Assembly (NCBI RefSeq): GCF_004322395.1
Contig: NZ_SCTW01000070.1
Coordinates: 1-53,106, forward strand
Reading direction: 5' to 3'
DNA: 53,106 nucleotides
Origin: Methylobacter sp.
Lineage (GTDB): Bacteria; Pseudomonadota; Gammaproteobacteria; Methylococcales; Methylomonadaceae
Shown here: piece by piece, positions 1 to 9,005 of the stretch
How positions within the stretch are numbered: position 1 is the stretch's first letter
Layout: each line of letters starts with the position of its first letter
The notes under the pieces: generated by a model
Seen by the model: only the letters and a program-made list of their open reading frames with translations
What the model was told of the DNA's origin: nothing
Database searches by the model: none
Translations under genes and position numbers: made by a program

Positions 1-3000
1 CACGAAGTCTATTTGCATGAACTGCTTTGCACTGATATTGACTGCAAGAACAATATTGCTGGTTTGCTCGCTATTACCCCACTTGGCAATCTGCTGACAA
101 GCAGTATCGAGTATCCAATTGCCAATATCCAGAATCAGCGAACTTTCTTCAGCGACGGAAATAAATTTTGCTGGAGGTACCATACCGCGGTCGGGATGTT
201 TCCAGCGTATCAATGCCTCTGCTCCGGTTTGACGCAGATCGTGGTCTAACTGTATTTGATAGTACAAAAACAGTTGCTGTTCGGTGATTGCGCGGCGTAA
301 ATCCGATTCAAGCGCGGCACGTGTTTCGACCGATTGCTGCAATTCCGGATCAAAGAACCTGACTTTATTGCGTCCGGCATTCTTGGCTTGATACATCGCG
401 ATATCGGAGTGCTTAATCAGTTCATGTACCGATATCTCATTACCGCAAAAGAGACGCACACCGATGCTGGGTGAACTGTAGTGTGTGTTGTCCTTTATGT
501 AATAAGGTGTAACTAGAGTTGCGCGTATCTTCTCGGCGACTCGAGCGACATTTTGTGAAGCATCGTTCGCCTCCGTACTGATGTTTTCGATCAGTACCAG
601 AAACTCATCTCCACCGAAACGAGCCACAGTATCCGTCTCTCGCACACAGAACTTGAGGCGATTAGTAACTTCGATCAGTAACTTATCACCAGCTTCATGT
701 CCCATCGTATCATTTAATGTTTTGAAATTGTCCAGATCGAGGAATAGCAATGCTCCGTATTGCTTGCTTCGGCCTGATGCTGAAACTGCAACACTGAGTC
801 GATCAAGAATCAACCGCCGGTTGGGAAGTCCTGTCAGTGGATCGTAAAACGCCAGATTGTAAATCTCTTCCTCAGTTTTTTTGCGTTTGGATATATCGGC
901 GAACATCGCAACATACTGGGTCGTTTCTCCATCGGCAGTTTTAACTGCGGTAATAGTCAGTTGTTTCGGATAAATATTTCCGCTTTTGTGCCTGTCCCAC
1001 ATTTCGCCATTCCAAGAACCTGTAGTCTGCAACCTTTGCCACAAATCGGCATAGAAAGTTTTTTCATGACGCCCAGACTTCAGAATGCGGGGATTCTTAC
1101 CGATCACTTCTTCTTCGCCGTATCCCGTGATGCTTTCAAATGCGCGGTTGACACGAATGATCGCGCCATCTGCGCTAGTAATCATGATAGCTTCATGGGT
1201 CTCGAATGTAGTAGCTGCGATATGCAGCGCTTCTTCGGCTTTTTTGCGTTCGGTAATGTCGCTGGCTATGCCCATAAAGCCAACGATACGTTTTTCCTCG
1301 TCGAATATCGCGGTAAGGGAAAGCAGCACAGAGATACGTTTCCCGTCCTTGCATATGTAAGTCCATTCACATTCTTCGACCGTTCCCAGTTTGGCTTTTG
1401 CGACAAACACTTCAAAACCGGGCTTAACTAGATACCCTAGTTCTTTCGATAACTTCTCCGCATGTATGACCACTTCTTTCTTATCGTGAATAATTTCAGG
1501 GGTCTGTTTGCCGATCATTTCATCTGCGCTATAGCCAAGCATCCGCTCGGCGGCCGCGTTGAAGTCTGTAATGAGCCCATCGTGATCGGTAGCGATGATG
1601 GAATAATTTGCCCCATCCAGGATGGCGTGCTGGCGAGATAACAAGCGCGAGACTTCCAGCTGTGTTTTCTGGCGCTCGGTAATGTCTCTGAAAAAAGCAA
1701 AAAACTGCTGCGATTCCGCCATGTAGTTTACGGATACTTCAACATCAATGAATGTTCCATCTTTACGCCGATGGCGTGTATTAAACAAGTCAAAGCCTTG
1801 GGCGAGCACCCTATCGATATGGACTTGCACGTCGGAGGGGTCTTCCATCGCCTCAAGATTGCTGATGTGCATCGTTTCCAGTTCTTTGATTGAGTATCCC
1901 GACATGTCCGCATAAGCTTGGTTGGCTTCCAGCAGATTACCCTCCAAATCTGCTACCCAGAAGCCGTCACGAGCCCTATCAATGACCACTTTGTGATGTT
2001 TTGATATTGCCTCTGCCTTCTTACGGGCGGAAATATCCACCGCGGTTGGCAGCAGGCCGACAATCTTACCGCTCTCATCGTGAACAGGAGAAATTTGGAA
2101 GTCGATGGGGACAATATCTTCACCCATTTTTACTACTTCCTCATAGCGGATTGTCTCCCCCTGATTGGCGGCTTCGATTGCCTTCAACAATCGAGTTCGT
2201 ACTGTTTCGTCGTAAGCCCACCACGGCCCATCGTAGAAATATTGACCGAGGACATCTTCACGCTTAATTCCGGACTGGCGTAGCGGTGCATCGTTCATTT
2301 CCTGGATTATTCCATCGGGATCCAGTAAACCAACATAGCAAAAAAGATTGTCGAGGATTCGTTTTAAATACTTGGCACTTATACGCTGGTTTTCTTCTGC
2401 TACTTTCTGTGCGGTGATATCAAGCCAATAGCCAACGAATTCATGGGATTGCCCACTACTGTTACGAATCAACACCGACTCGCCAAGCATCCAGCGGAAG
2501 CTGCCATCTTTGTGCTGAAAACGGCAATCGAATTTGTGAAAACCCGATTCCAGCAGATGCCTCATTCCTTCATGTACCATTGTCAAATCATCCGGGTGAA
2601 TACGGCTAACCCAGAACGATGAATCTTCGGTGAGCTCATTGGGTTGATAACCGAGTTGCGAAGTTACATTTTCGCTAATAAAAGTCACCCCATAATCGCC
2701 ATAGGCACGGGCGGAATAAATTACCGCAGGAGTGGAGTTGAGCAGGAATTCCAATCTCGACTTTAATGTCTGCAATTCTTCTTCAATTCGTTTGTGCGCA
2801 GTGATGTCGGTAGAAATTCCACATAAACCAATAATCTGGCCTTGATCATTGCGAATGGGTTTCTTGGCCGTCCAATAAATTCGCTCTTCTCCACTGGGCT
2901 TGAGAGCATTCCTTTCCTCTCGCTCTATCGTTTCTCCAAAGTCGATAACGCGACGATCATTAACCGTCAATTCGTTAATTTGTTCCAGATCAAAGAAATG

Positions 3001-3219
3001 ACTGTCATCTTTGCCCACAATGTTTTGATAGGAAGTGCCGAAAAGATCTTGGACCTTCTGATTCACATAGGTGTAACGTCCGGCGGTATCCTTTGTAAAA
3101 ATGTAGGAGCCGGTTTGATCGATAACCGTCTGAAGCCCATGTAATATGTCATGCAACGCGGGTAATGCGGCATCCAAACTACCCCCTGATTGGTTTTCAA
3201 CCGAGGTTTCTATTGGCAT
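1..3219 (-). CDS. Multi-PAS GGDEF-EAL signalling protein (3' end outside window)
   Basis: Open from an ATG at 3219 to the window edge (1073 codons, no stop), so the C-terminus is missing. Six PAS/PAC units end near residues 141, 268, 395, 513, 656 and 776, each closing with a D-I-(T/S)-x-(R/H/Q)-K-type linker. A GGDEF domain follows, with an intact GGDEF motif near residue 869 and an RETD inhibitory I-site five residues upstream, so it should make c-di-GMP and be product-inhibited. An EAL domain then starts (AEALIRW near residue 1001) and is cut off, so phosphodiesterase activity cannot be judged. There is no signal peptide or membrane segment, which suggests a cytoplasmic multi-input c-di-GMP enzyme. 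It is a monocistronic-looking gene. The ligands of the PAS domains cannot be read from sequence. Confidence 0.93.
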   Translation of the reverse strand, partial: MPIETSVENQSGGSLDAALPALHDILHGLQTVIDQTGSYIFTKDTAGRYTYVNQKVQDLFGTSYQNIVGKDDSHFFDLEQINELTVNDRRVIDFGETIEREERNALKPSGEERIYWTAKKPIRNDQGQIIGLCGISTDITAHKRIEEELQTLKSRLEFLLNSTPAVIYSARAYGDYGVTFISENVTSQLGYQPNELTEDSSFWVSRIHPDDLTMVHEGMRHLLESGFHKFDCRFQHKDGSFRWMLGESVLIRNSSGQSHEFVGYWLDITAQKVAEENQRISAKYLKRILDNLFCYVGLLDPDGIIQEMNDAPLRQSGIKREDVLGQYFYDGPWWAYDETVRTRLLKAIEAANQGETIRYEEVVKMGEDIVPIDFQISPVHDESGKIVGLLPTAVDISARKKAEAISKHHKVVIDRARDGFWVADLEGNLLEANQAYADMSGYSIKELETMHISNLEAMEDPSDVQVHIDRVLAQGFDLFNTRHRRKDGTFIDVEVSVNYMAESQQFFAFFRDITERQKTQLEVSRLLSRQHAILDGANYSIIATDHDGLITDFNAAAERMLGYSADEMIGKQTPEIIHDKKEVVIHAEKLSKELGYLVKPGFEVFVAKAKLGTVEECEWTYICKDGKRISVLLSLTAIFDEEKRIVGFMGIASDITERKKAEEALHIAATTFETHEAIMITSADGAIIRVNRAFESITGYGEEEVIGKNPRILKSGRHEKTFYADLWQRLQTTGSWNGEMWDRHKSGNIYPKQLTITAVKTADGETTQYVAMFADISKRKKTEEEIYNLAFYDPLTGLPNRRLILDRLSVAVSASGRSKQYGALLFLDLDNFKTLNDTMGHEAGDKLLIEVTNRLKFCVRETDTVARFGGDEFLVLIENISTEANDASQNVARVAEKIRATLVTPYYIKDNTHYSSPSIGVRLFCGNEISVHELIKHSDIAMYQAKNAGRNKVRFFDPELQQSVETRAALESDLRRAITEQQLFLYYQIQLDHDLRQTGAEALIRWKHPDRGMVPPAKFISVAEESSLILDIGNWILDTACQQIAKWGNSEQTSNIVLAVNISAKQFMQIDFV

Positions 3220-3736
3220 AGTGAAGATAGAATTATTTTGGTCATTTAATGACAAAGGTTTTTCTTTTATACGAATATGAAGCAATCGATTGATTATCAA
3301 TCTTAATAAACCACTCCGTCAATGGCTGGTTTTAGCCCAGGCTGTGTCAGAACGTAAAGCTTCCGATTATGGTGAAAACAATCAACCGATTATTGCCTGA
3401 TTATCATTAAAGAAGTGATGACAGTCATTATGAGCTCGCCATGTTATAAAGGGTAAGCGGATTAAGTGTCACCACTGGAGATTTTGTTTGCGGGGTTTTG
3501 ACTCAACCGCCGATAGCACTCGATTGCGAACTGGTGCTATCGACCCTGAGCGGTTAGTCACTGTTGACCGATACAACTATAGGGCAAGAGGGTGTAAACA
3601 AGTTTCCGGTAAAGAGCGTCTACATTGACCAGTAACCATGGCTATCTCGTTGTTTTTAAATTGAGAATAAATTTACTAAACTAGAAAATCGGGCGCCGGA
3701 TGTGGAAAAAGCTGAAAGCTCTTTTACAGGCAGCCC
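3220..3736. other. Intergenic stretch upstream of the PAS-GGDEF-EAL gene
   Basis: No convincing gene. At 3288-3302 there is a short perfect palindrome (GATTGAT-T-ATCAATC) about 70 bases before the PAS-GGDEF-EAL start, where an operator could sit. At 3504-3557 there is a long imperfect hairpin, listed separately. Otherwise I see nothing. Confidence 0.5.
3504..3557. repeat. Long imperfect inverted repeat
   Basis: The arm CGATAGCAC at 3511-3519 pairs with GTGCTATCG at 3534-3542, and AACCGC just outside pairs with GCGGTT at 3551-3556 after a small bulge. There is no T-run, so a REP-like element fits better than an intrinsic terminator. Confidence 0.5.
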
Positions 3737-3958
3737 TTAGAAGCCCCAACGGGAAGCTTCGATCACATGTTCTTGACTTTGTTCAGCTTTAAGTCGTCGT
3801 TTATATCTGTAAAATGCTCGAAGTCCCACAGAATGTAAACGCTCCCTATATTCCGGACGCTCCCGAGTTTCATAACTTTGAATTCTAATGTTGTCGTAGA
3901 GCTTAAAAGCTTGTTTGGTCAGTTCTTTTTGTGTCATGAGGTCAATTTTCCGTTTCAT
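3737..3958 (-). CDS. Small basic hypothetical protein
   Basis: A 73-residue ORF rich in Arg, Lys, Glu and Tyr (a run of ETRERPEYRERL near residues 30-41), predicted helical and soluble. It has no signal peptide and no motif I recognise. It stands alone between two non-coding stretches, and the sequence before the ATG has no clear ribosome-binding site. The composition looks like a real small protein rather than a shadow, because no gene lies on the other strand. No function is proposed. Confidence 0.4.
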   Translation of the reverse strand: MKRKIDLMTQKELTKQAFKLYDNIRIQSYETRERPEYRERLHSVGLRAFYRYKRRLKAEQSQEHVIEASRWGF

Positions 3959-4281
3959 AGTTCTTGAGCTGAGCTCAAATACGTCAAAGGGCGCACAGTA
4001 AGGTAAACGGCCAGATATTGGTATATCGTAAACTACCTAGAAATTAAGAAATTATTCCGGCGTGTTAGCTCCGCCAATCACCCGCGAAAAGTGAAGAATA
4101 TTATTTAAATATATTGCTGTGTGTTTATCGGCTGTAGTTGTTAATTAATATTGCCAAATTACAGCAAAGAAAAAAGCCCGGATATATAAGCATTCGCACC
4201 TATTCCTTTGTTATTGCAAAAACTCTAACATCCAACTCAGTTGAAAAAATGCCCGAGCGAACCCAAGACCCAGGAGTTCAC
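3959..4281. other. Intergenic, AT-rich
   Basis: No gene supported. The reading frame of the downstream hydrolase is open back to a TTG at 4138, but the segment 4138-4281 has no signal-peptide-like or conserved character and is treated as leader. Confidence 0.4.
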
Positions 4282-4695
4282 ATGGGATTAATAAAACTAA
4301 CTCAGAGGAATTACGCCATGACCAGTTTAATTCTAACGATAGCATTCTTAATCCCACTATCAGCGCAAGCAAATGAAGAAGGCTGCCTGGCCAAAATTAT
4401 TTTCGCGGAATCGCGAGGCGAGTCTATAGAAGGGGCTATTGCTGTAGGACAGGCTACGGTTAATCGGGCCAAGCGTACCGGCAAGACCATATGCAAGTTG
4501 TCCGGCGTATCGAGATTAACCCCGCCGCGCAATCTGATGGCCCATTATACGGCGTTAGCTCAATCGGTTATGCGCGGCAAAGATTCAATAGTGCAAAACT
4601 CCGATAGCTGGAACACCGGCACCAAGCCAAGCCGTTCCGGGAAAATTGTCAGGCAGATTGGCGGGCATGTTTTTTATGTAATGTCGAGGCTGTAA
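4282..4695 (+). CDS. Secreted SleB-type cell-wall hydrolase (Hydrolase_2 family)
   Basis: 137 residues from ATG 4282, chosen because AGGAG at 4272-4276 is well spaced; an ATG at 4318 is the alternative. The N-terminus is a signal peptide (hydrophobic TSLILTIAFLIPLSAQA, cleavage after AQA). The mature part opens with an AESRGES motif, then a GAIAVGQATVNRA helix, the signature of the SleB/CwlJ hydrolase family. In that family the Glu of the first motif is catalytic in cutting peptidoglycan. The usual family domain is about 110-130 residues, so this is essentially a bare catalytic domain in the periplasm. Unlike spore SleB it has no peptidoglycan-binding domain. The C-terminal HVFY resembles the usual family ending. 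It is probably involved in wall remodelling, but its exact bond specificity is unknown. Confidence 0.8.
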   Translation: MGLIKLTQRNYAMTSLILTIAFLIPLSAQANEEGCLAKIIFAESRGESIEGAIAVGQATVNRAKRTGKTICKLSGVSRLTPPRNLMAHYTALAQSVMRGKDSIVQNSDSWNTGTKPSRSGKIVRQIGGHVFYVMSRL

Positions 4696-5189
4696 AAATA
4701 ACGATAAACCTCATAGAAGCAGTAATTGCGCGCTAAAAACACTTCCCGCTCTTTTATGGGTAGCCCGGAAATAGGCATTTATAAAAAGCGTAATCCAAAC
4801 CGTGTGCATTCCAATTTTTCGAAAACATATTGCCATTTTATATTTTCATCTTCCGCTAAATTCCAATTTCATTTTGTTCGACTCGTCATCCGCTTTATTA
4901 AAAACGACTATTCTATTCAAAGAAGTATTTTTAACCTTCTTCACAGGAATAGCTTGTCGTTATCGATAGAGGCCTTGGTTACTTTTACCAAAAATCATAG
5001 CGTTACGTCCGGGCTAAATCATCAATCAACGATCAGCAGCCTGAAAGTTATTATTTTTTCAGAATGTACAGCCTTTTCAGCATGAAATTTTCGATGCTGT
5101 TTGACGGCTATACGGTTTTCAACTGCAAGCTTACGCGGATGTGCGGTATAATTACTGCATATTCCACTATTTAACACTCAATAAAGGCA
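4696..5189. other. Intergenic, AT-rich
   Basis: The open frame at 4726-5085 starts with TTG, lacks a ribosome-binding site and has a random composition rich in Ser, Phe and His, so I do not call it. No repeat or terminator was recognised. The promoter of the yciO operon should lie at the right end. Confidence 0.45.
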
Positions 5190-5837
5190 ATGGCTCAATT
5201 TTTTGAAATACACCCGGAGAGCCCGCAGCTGCGCTTGATACATCGAGCCGTAGAAATAATCCGGAAAGGTGGTGTTATCGTTTATCCGACTGATTCTTCT
5301 TATGCAATTGCCTGCCATATAGGCGATAAGCAGGCATTGGATAAAATACGCCGCATCAGACAGCTGGACGATAAACACAATTTCACCCTGGTGTGCAAAG
5401 ATCTGGCTCAAGTATCCATGTTTACCAAAATCGGCAATGATGCTTTCCGGCTGATTAAAGCGTTAACGCCGGGAGCTTTCACTTTTATTTTGGACGCTAC
5501 GCGTGAAGTGCCTCGCCGGTTGCAGCACCCCAAGAAAAAAACGGTAGGTATACGCATACCCGATCATCCCGTCGCCCAACTGCTGGTTCAGGAGTTGGGT
5601 GAACCCTTGTTTAGTTCCACGCTGATGCTGCCGGGAGAAGAAGAGGCATTGACCGATCCTTATGAGATTAGGAATAAACTTGAGCATGAGCTGGATTTAG
5701 TGATTGACGCCGGCATTATTGAGTCAGAACAAACGACTATTATCGGATTTTCCGGCAACGGTGCTGAGATAATCAGGCAGGGCAAGGGCCTTGCGCCAAT
5801 GTTAGATAGACGAGGAGCATACCGGCATGATGGATGA
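5190..5837 (+). CDS. yciO: YciO/Sua5/YrdC-family protein (putative threonylcarbamoyl-AMP synthase)
   Basis: 215 residues, close to YciO length (about 206) and longer than TsaC (about 190). The N-terminal KGGVIVYPTDSSYAIAC segment (residues 27-43) is the family's nucleotide/threonine-binding signature, followed by basic residues in KIRRIRQLDDKHNF, a PGAFTFIL strand and the GIRIPDHPVAQ loop. YrdC-domain proteins make threonylcarbamoyl-AMP for tRNA t6A. YciO paralogues have this fold, but a role in t6A synthesis is less certain. It is the first gene of a run in which the M50 protease start overlaps its end by 11 bases. AAAGG lies upstream of the ATG. Confidence 0.88.
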   Translation: MAQFFEIHPESPQLRLIHRAVEIIRKGGVIVYPTDSSYAIACHIGDKQALDKIRRIRQLDDKHNFTLVCKDLAQVSMFTKIGNDAFRLIKALTPGAFTFILDATREVPRRLQHPKKKTVGIRIPDHPVAQLLVQELGEPLFSSTLMLPGEEEALTDPYEIRNKLEHELDLVIDAGIIESEQTTIIGFSGNGAEIIRQGKGLAPMLDRRGAYRHDG

Positions 5838-6486
5838 ATTGACGCTGATGCAACGCATAGTAGTCTGGATATTGCCGGTAATTTTTGCAATTACCGTGCA
5901 TGAAGTGGCGCATGGTTGGGTTGCAAAAAAATATGGCGATAATACCGCCTCGGCATTGGGCAGATTAACCTTGAACCCGATTAAACATATCGATTTGATT
6001 GGAACCATTATTCTTCCAGGGATATTACTAATGACGGGCACGGGGTTTATTTTTGGCTGGGCAAAACCTGTACCTGTCGATCCGCGAAATTTTAAAAATC
6101 CCAGGCATGATATGGCCATAGTCGCGCTGGCCGGCCCCGTTGCCAATTTATTAATGGCTGTCGGTTGGGCATTAATCATTCGTTTAGGTATTACTATCGG
6201 TGTAAGTGCTGAAGCTATTTCGTTGCCTTTGATTTATACAGGATTTGCAGGCATCTCAATAAATCTGTCTTTGGCGTTAATTAACTTATTGCCGGTTCCG
6301 CCGCTGGACGGCAGTCGGGTTTTGACGGGCATTTTGCCCAGTTATTGGGCGTGGCAATACAATCGTTTGGAACCCTATGGTTTTTATATTTTATTAGCGC
6401 TTTTATATTTTAAAGTGTTGAATGTGCTTTTAGAATACCCCCTATTTGTCGCGCAGAAAGTGTTTTCTTCAATTGCCGGGTTGTAG
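5827..6486 (+). CDS. Site-2 protease family membrane metalloprotease (peptidase M50)
   Basis: 219 residues with about five or six hydrophobic segments. HEVAH near residues 20-24 is the zinc HExxH motif in the first membrane helix, and NLLPVPPLDGSR near residues 155-166 carries the Asp that completes the zinc site. No PDZ domain is present, so this is the short site-2 protease type often placed beside yciO and scpA, not RseP. The substrate is unknown. It overlaps yciO by 11 bases with GAGGAG just upstream and is followed 16 bases later by scpA, so the genes are probably co-transcribed. Confidence 0.9.
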   Translation: MMDELTLMQRIVVWILPVIFAITVHEVAHGWVAKKYGDNTASALGRLTLNPIKHIDLIGTIILPGILLMTGTGFIFGWAKPVPVDPRNFKNPRHDMAIVALAGPVANLLMAVGWALIIRLGITIGVSAEAISLPLIYTGFAGISINLSLALINLLPVPPLDGSRVLTGILPSYWAWQYNRLEPYGFYILLALLYFKVLNVLLEYPLFVAQKVFSSIAGL

Positions 6487-6502
6487 AACGATTAATTAGT
6501 CG

Positions 6503-7342
6503 ATGACGGCAACTATTGATATGCATCAGGATACCGCCGAGATATTGGATGAATCGCCAGCGTTAGCAATGGTTAACGGCGCGCCTTTCAATAAGCTGCC
6601 GGATGATCTTTATATTCCGCCGGATGCACTGGAAGTGCTGCTGGACACTTTTGAAGGACCGTTGGATTTATTGCTGTATTTGATCCGCAGGCAAAATCTG
6701 GATATTGTAAACATACCGATAGCCCAGATTACTCATCAATACATCGCTTACATCCAAATAATGGGTGTGCTGAATCTGGAACTAGCGGCGGAATACCTGG
6801 TAATGGCTGCCCTGTTAGCGGAAATCAAGTCCAGAATGCTGTTGCCCAGGCAGCCTGATGCCGAAGAAGACGAGGAAGACCCAAGGGCAACGCTGATCCG
6901 CCGGTTGCAGGAGTATGAGCAGATTAAAAATGCGGCTGAAGATATTGACCAGCTGCCCAGAGTCGAACGTGATATATTTGAAGTCGGCATCGATGTCTCG
7001 GCGCTTAGAAATTGTGAAAAAATCTTGCCTGATGTTCAGCTAAAAGAAATGCTGCTGGCATTTCAGGATGTGCTTAAACGAGTCGAGCAACTCAGTCACC
7101 ATCAAATAACCAAAGAGCCCTTATCTGTCCGTGAACGAATGTCAACCATTTTGGAAAACCTTAAAGGAGCGGATAATCTCCTTTTCTCTCAGCTATTTAT
7201 CCGAAAAGAAGGTCGACACGGAGTCGTTGTCTCGTTTCTGGCAATCCTCGAACTCAGCAAGGAACGACTCATCGATATTATCCAGTCAGAACCCTTTGCC
7301 GAATTACGAGTCAGAATCGCCGCCCCCGTCACCGATAGCTGA
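6503..7342 (+). CDS. scpA: Segregation and condensation protein A
   Basis: 279 residues. The FEGPLDLLLYLIRRQNLDIVNIPIAQI-type segment (written from about residue 50) is the ScpA/kleisin N-terminal signature that contacts SMC, and the C-terminal winged helix contains VVVSFLAILELSKE. ScpA bridges the SMC heads and binds ScpB to condense the chromosome during segregation. The first 40 or so residues (MTATIDMHQDTAEIL onward) are an extra N-terminal tail compared with short ScpA proteins. scpB follows directly. The gap between them contains a repeat fragment that obscures the scpB start. Confidence 0.95.
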   Translation: MTATIDMHQDTAEILDESPALAMVNGAPFNKLPDDLYIPPDALEVLLDTFEGPLDLLLYLIRRQNLDIVNIPIAQITHQYIAYIQIMGVLNLELAAEYLVMAALLAEIKSRMLLPRQPDAEEDEEDPRATLIRRLQEYEQIKNAAEDIDQLPRVERDIFEVGIDVSALRNCEKILPDVQLKEMLLAFQDVLKRVEQLSHHQITKEPLSVRERMSTILENLKGADNLLFSQLFIRKEGRHGVVVSFLAILELSKERLIDIIQSEPFAELRVRIAAPVTDS

Positions 7343-7355
7343 GCCTTCGTCATCA

Positions 7356-7380
7356 CCCCTCGACAATGCTCAGGATAAGC
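7356..7380. repeat. Fragment of the CTCGACAA...CTCAGGA repeat at the scpA/scpB junction
   Basis: CCCTCGACAATGCTCAGGAT resembles the repeat family seen more fully at 40542-40640 and 43347-43440 (TTCGACAAGGCTC / GGCTCAGGATGAACGG). It lies between the scpA stop and the likely scpB start. Confidence 0.45.
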
Positions 7381-7409
7381 CCCCCTTAACCGAACAGCGT
7401 GAAATTAAC

Positions 7410-8075
7410 GTGGAAATTAAACGTGTAGTTGAAGCAATTTTATTTGCCGCCAACCGGCCGATGACCAGTAAACAGCTGCAACAGGTTTTTCCTGAAATCG
7501 AGCAGCCGAACCTACAGGACATTGAGGATGCCCTTGAGTCAATCAAGGAGGATTACCGGTTCAGGCCGGTTGAATTAAAGCGGGTCGCCAGCGGCTACCG
7601 TTTTCAGGTCAGGCGGGAGCTGTCGCGCTGGGTATCACGGTTGTTTGAAGAAAAGCCGCCACGATATTCCCGTGCATTATTGGAGACGCTGGCCATTATT
7701 GCCTATCGCCAACCGGCAACACGCGGAGAAATTGAGGATATTCGCGGTGTTGGAGTCAGCTCAAGCATTATCCATACACTACTGGAACGCGAGTGGATTA
7801 GAGTGGTGGCGCACAAGGAAGTACCGGGCAGACCCGCTTTATACGGTACGACCAAACAGTTTTTGGACTATTTTAATATTACATCATTAGACGAGCTGCC
7901 GACATTGCAAGAGATTCAGCAGCTTGATTCAACGTTAGATGCAATGCAACAAACCATGCAGGTAAAGAGTGAAGAGCAAGAAACCACCGAACAAATCGCC
8001 GAAATCATCGAACAGCTTGACGAAGCAGCCGAGCAACTTGGCAAAATCGAGCCGACCCTCGAAGCAGCAGACTGA
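7410..8075 (+). CDS. scpB: Segregation and condensation protein B
   Basis: The conserved part starts at VEIKRVVEAILFAANRPM, the usual N-terminus of ScpB, so I choose the GTG at 7410 (221 residues). The frame is open upstream to an ATG at 7131 with a TTG near 7293, but that stretch is low-complexity (Ser/Pro rich), overlaps scpA and includes a repeat fragment. Two winged-helix domains follow, with ALLETLAIIAYRQPATRGEIEDIRGV near residues 85-110 as the hallmark. ScpB dimers bind ScpA and regulate SMC. The C-terminal 40 residues are strongly acidic and Gln-rich, and overlap the start of rluB in another frame. Confidence 0.9.
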   Translation: MEIKRVVEAILFAANRPMTSKQLQQVFPEIEQPNLQDIEDALESIKEDYRFRPVELKRVASGYRFQVRRELSRWVSRLFEEKPPRYSRALLETLAIIAYRQPATRGEIEDIRGVGVSSSIIHTLLEREWIRVVAHKEVPGRPALYGTTKQFLDYFNITSLDELPTLQEIQQLDSTLDAMQQTMQVKSEEQETTEQIAEIIEQLDEAAEQLGKIEPTLEAAD

Positions 8076-8931
8076 CAACAAAGCGGCTAAATCGCCTGCT
8101 TTGCAAACAAGGAAATTTGACGCCGATCAGTCAACCGATGGTGAACGTATCCAAAAGGTGCTGGCGCGCGGAGGCGTCGGTTCCCGGCGGGAAATTGAAC
8201 GCTGGATAGATGAGGGAAGATTAAAGATTAACGGCAAACCTGTCGGCTTAGGCGACCGATTAAAAGCCGGGGATCATTTACAAATCAATAACCGGGTTGT
8301 TCATTGGGAAAAATTTGTCGAGCAACCCACCCGAGTGCTGCTTTACCATAAACCTGTCGGTGAAGTGGTCACGCGCCGCGACCCGGAAGGGCGTCCGGTG
8401 ATATTCACGCAATTGCCGAAGCTGGCCGTCAGCCGCTGGATAGCCGTTGGCCGTCTGGATATCAATACCTCGGGATTATTATTAGTCACCAATAATGGCG
8501 AACTGGCCAATCGCTTAATGCATCCGTCAACCCAAATGGAGCGTGAATATGCTGTGCGTATTTTGGGCGAGGTTTCAGAGGCCACCTTAGCAAAGCTCAA
8601 GCAGGGTGTGGAACTGGAAGACGGCAAAGCCAAGTTTGACGATATTAAATTTTTCGGCGGTGAAGGCGCCAATAAATGGTACAACGTTACCGTTACCGAA
8701 GGCCGCAATAGACTGGTAAGACGTTTATGGGAATCTCAGGAAGTCGTCGTCAGCCGTTTAATGCGGGTGCGGTATGGGCCTGTGGTGCTGCCGGAGAGGT
8801 TGAAAACCCATTCGTTTTATGAATTGTCTGAAAAAGAACTGGAATTGCTATTTGAATTTGCAGGCATGGAAAGCGATAAACCGGTAATTAATGCCAAACC
8901 CGAGTTTAAGCAACATAAGTCAGGGAAATAG
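7969..8931 (+). CDS. rluB: 23S rRNA pseudouridine synthase RluB (uridine 2605)
   Basis: 320 residues from the GTG at 7969, preceded by AGG at good spacing. A basic low-complexity tail (residues 1-55) is followed by an S4 RNA-binding domain (ERIQKVLARGGVGSRREIERWI) and the RsuA/RluB catalytic domain with GRLDINTSGLLL, in which the Asp is the catalytic nucleophile. RluB converts U2605 of 23S rRNA to pseudouridine. RsuA-family relatives RluE and RluF are alternatives, but the scpA-scpB-rluB order supports RluB. The first 107 bases overlap scpB in a different frame. A later TTG near 8100 is a possible shorter start. Confidence 0.92.
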   Translation: MKSKKPPNKSPKSSNSLTKQPSNLAKSSRPSKQQTDNKAAKSPALQTRKFDADQSTDGERIQKVLARGGVGSRREIERWIDEGRLKINGKPVGLGDRLKAGDHLQINNRVVHWEKFVEQPTRVLLYHKPVGEVVTRRDPEGRPVIFTQLPKLAVSRWIAVGRLDINTSGLLLVTNNGELANRLMHPSTQMEREYAVRILGEVSEATLAKLKQGVELEDGKAKFDDIKFFGGEGANKWYNVTVTEGRNRLVRRLWESQEVVVSRLMRVRYGPVVLPERLKTHSFYELSEKELELLFEFAGMESDKPVINAKPEFKQHKSGK

Positions 8932-8963
8932 GCTGAATTGACCTGAAGGCACAAGAGTTCGGT

Positions 8964-8981
8964 GTACCAACAGTAGGCGCT
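8964..8981. repeat. Core of the dispersed PTVG palindromic element (copy C, intergenic)
   Basis: GTACCAACAGTAGGCGCT is identical to 18 bases of the copies at 22109-22126 (inverted) and 25664-25681. Similarity falls off on both sides, so this is a degenerate copy in the gap between two convergent genes. Confidence 0.75.
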
Positions 8982-9005
8982 CCAAGCGATCCGACTGCCG
9001 TTGAT

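Noticed and set aside
4726-5085. 119-residue open frame in the gap before yciO
   Set aside because: TTG start, no ribosome-binding site, random-looking composition without domain or signal peptide.
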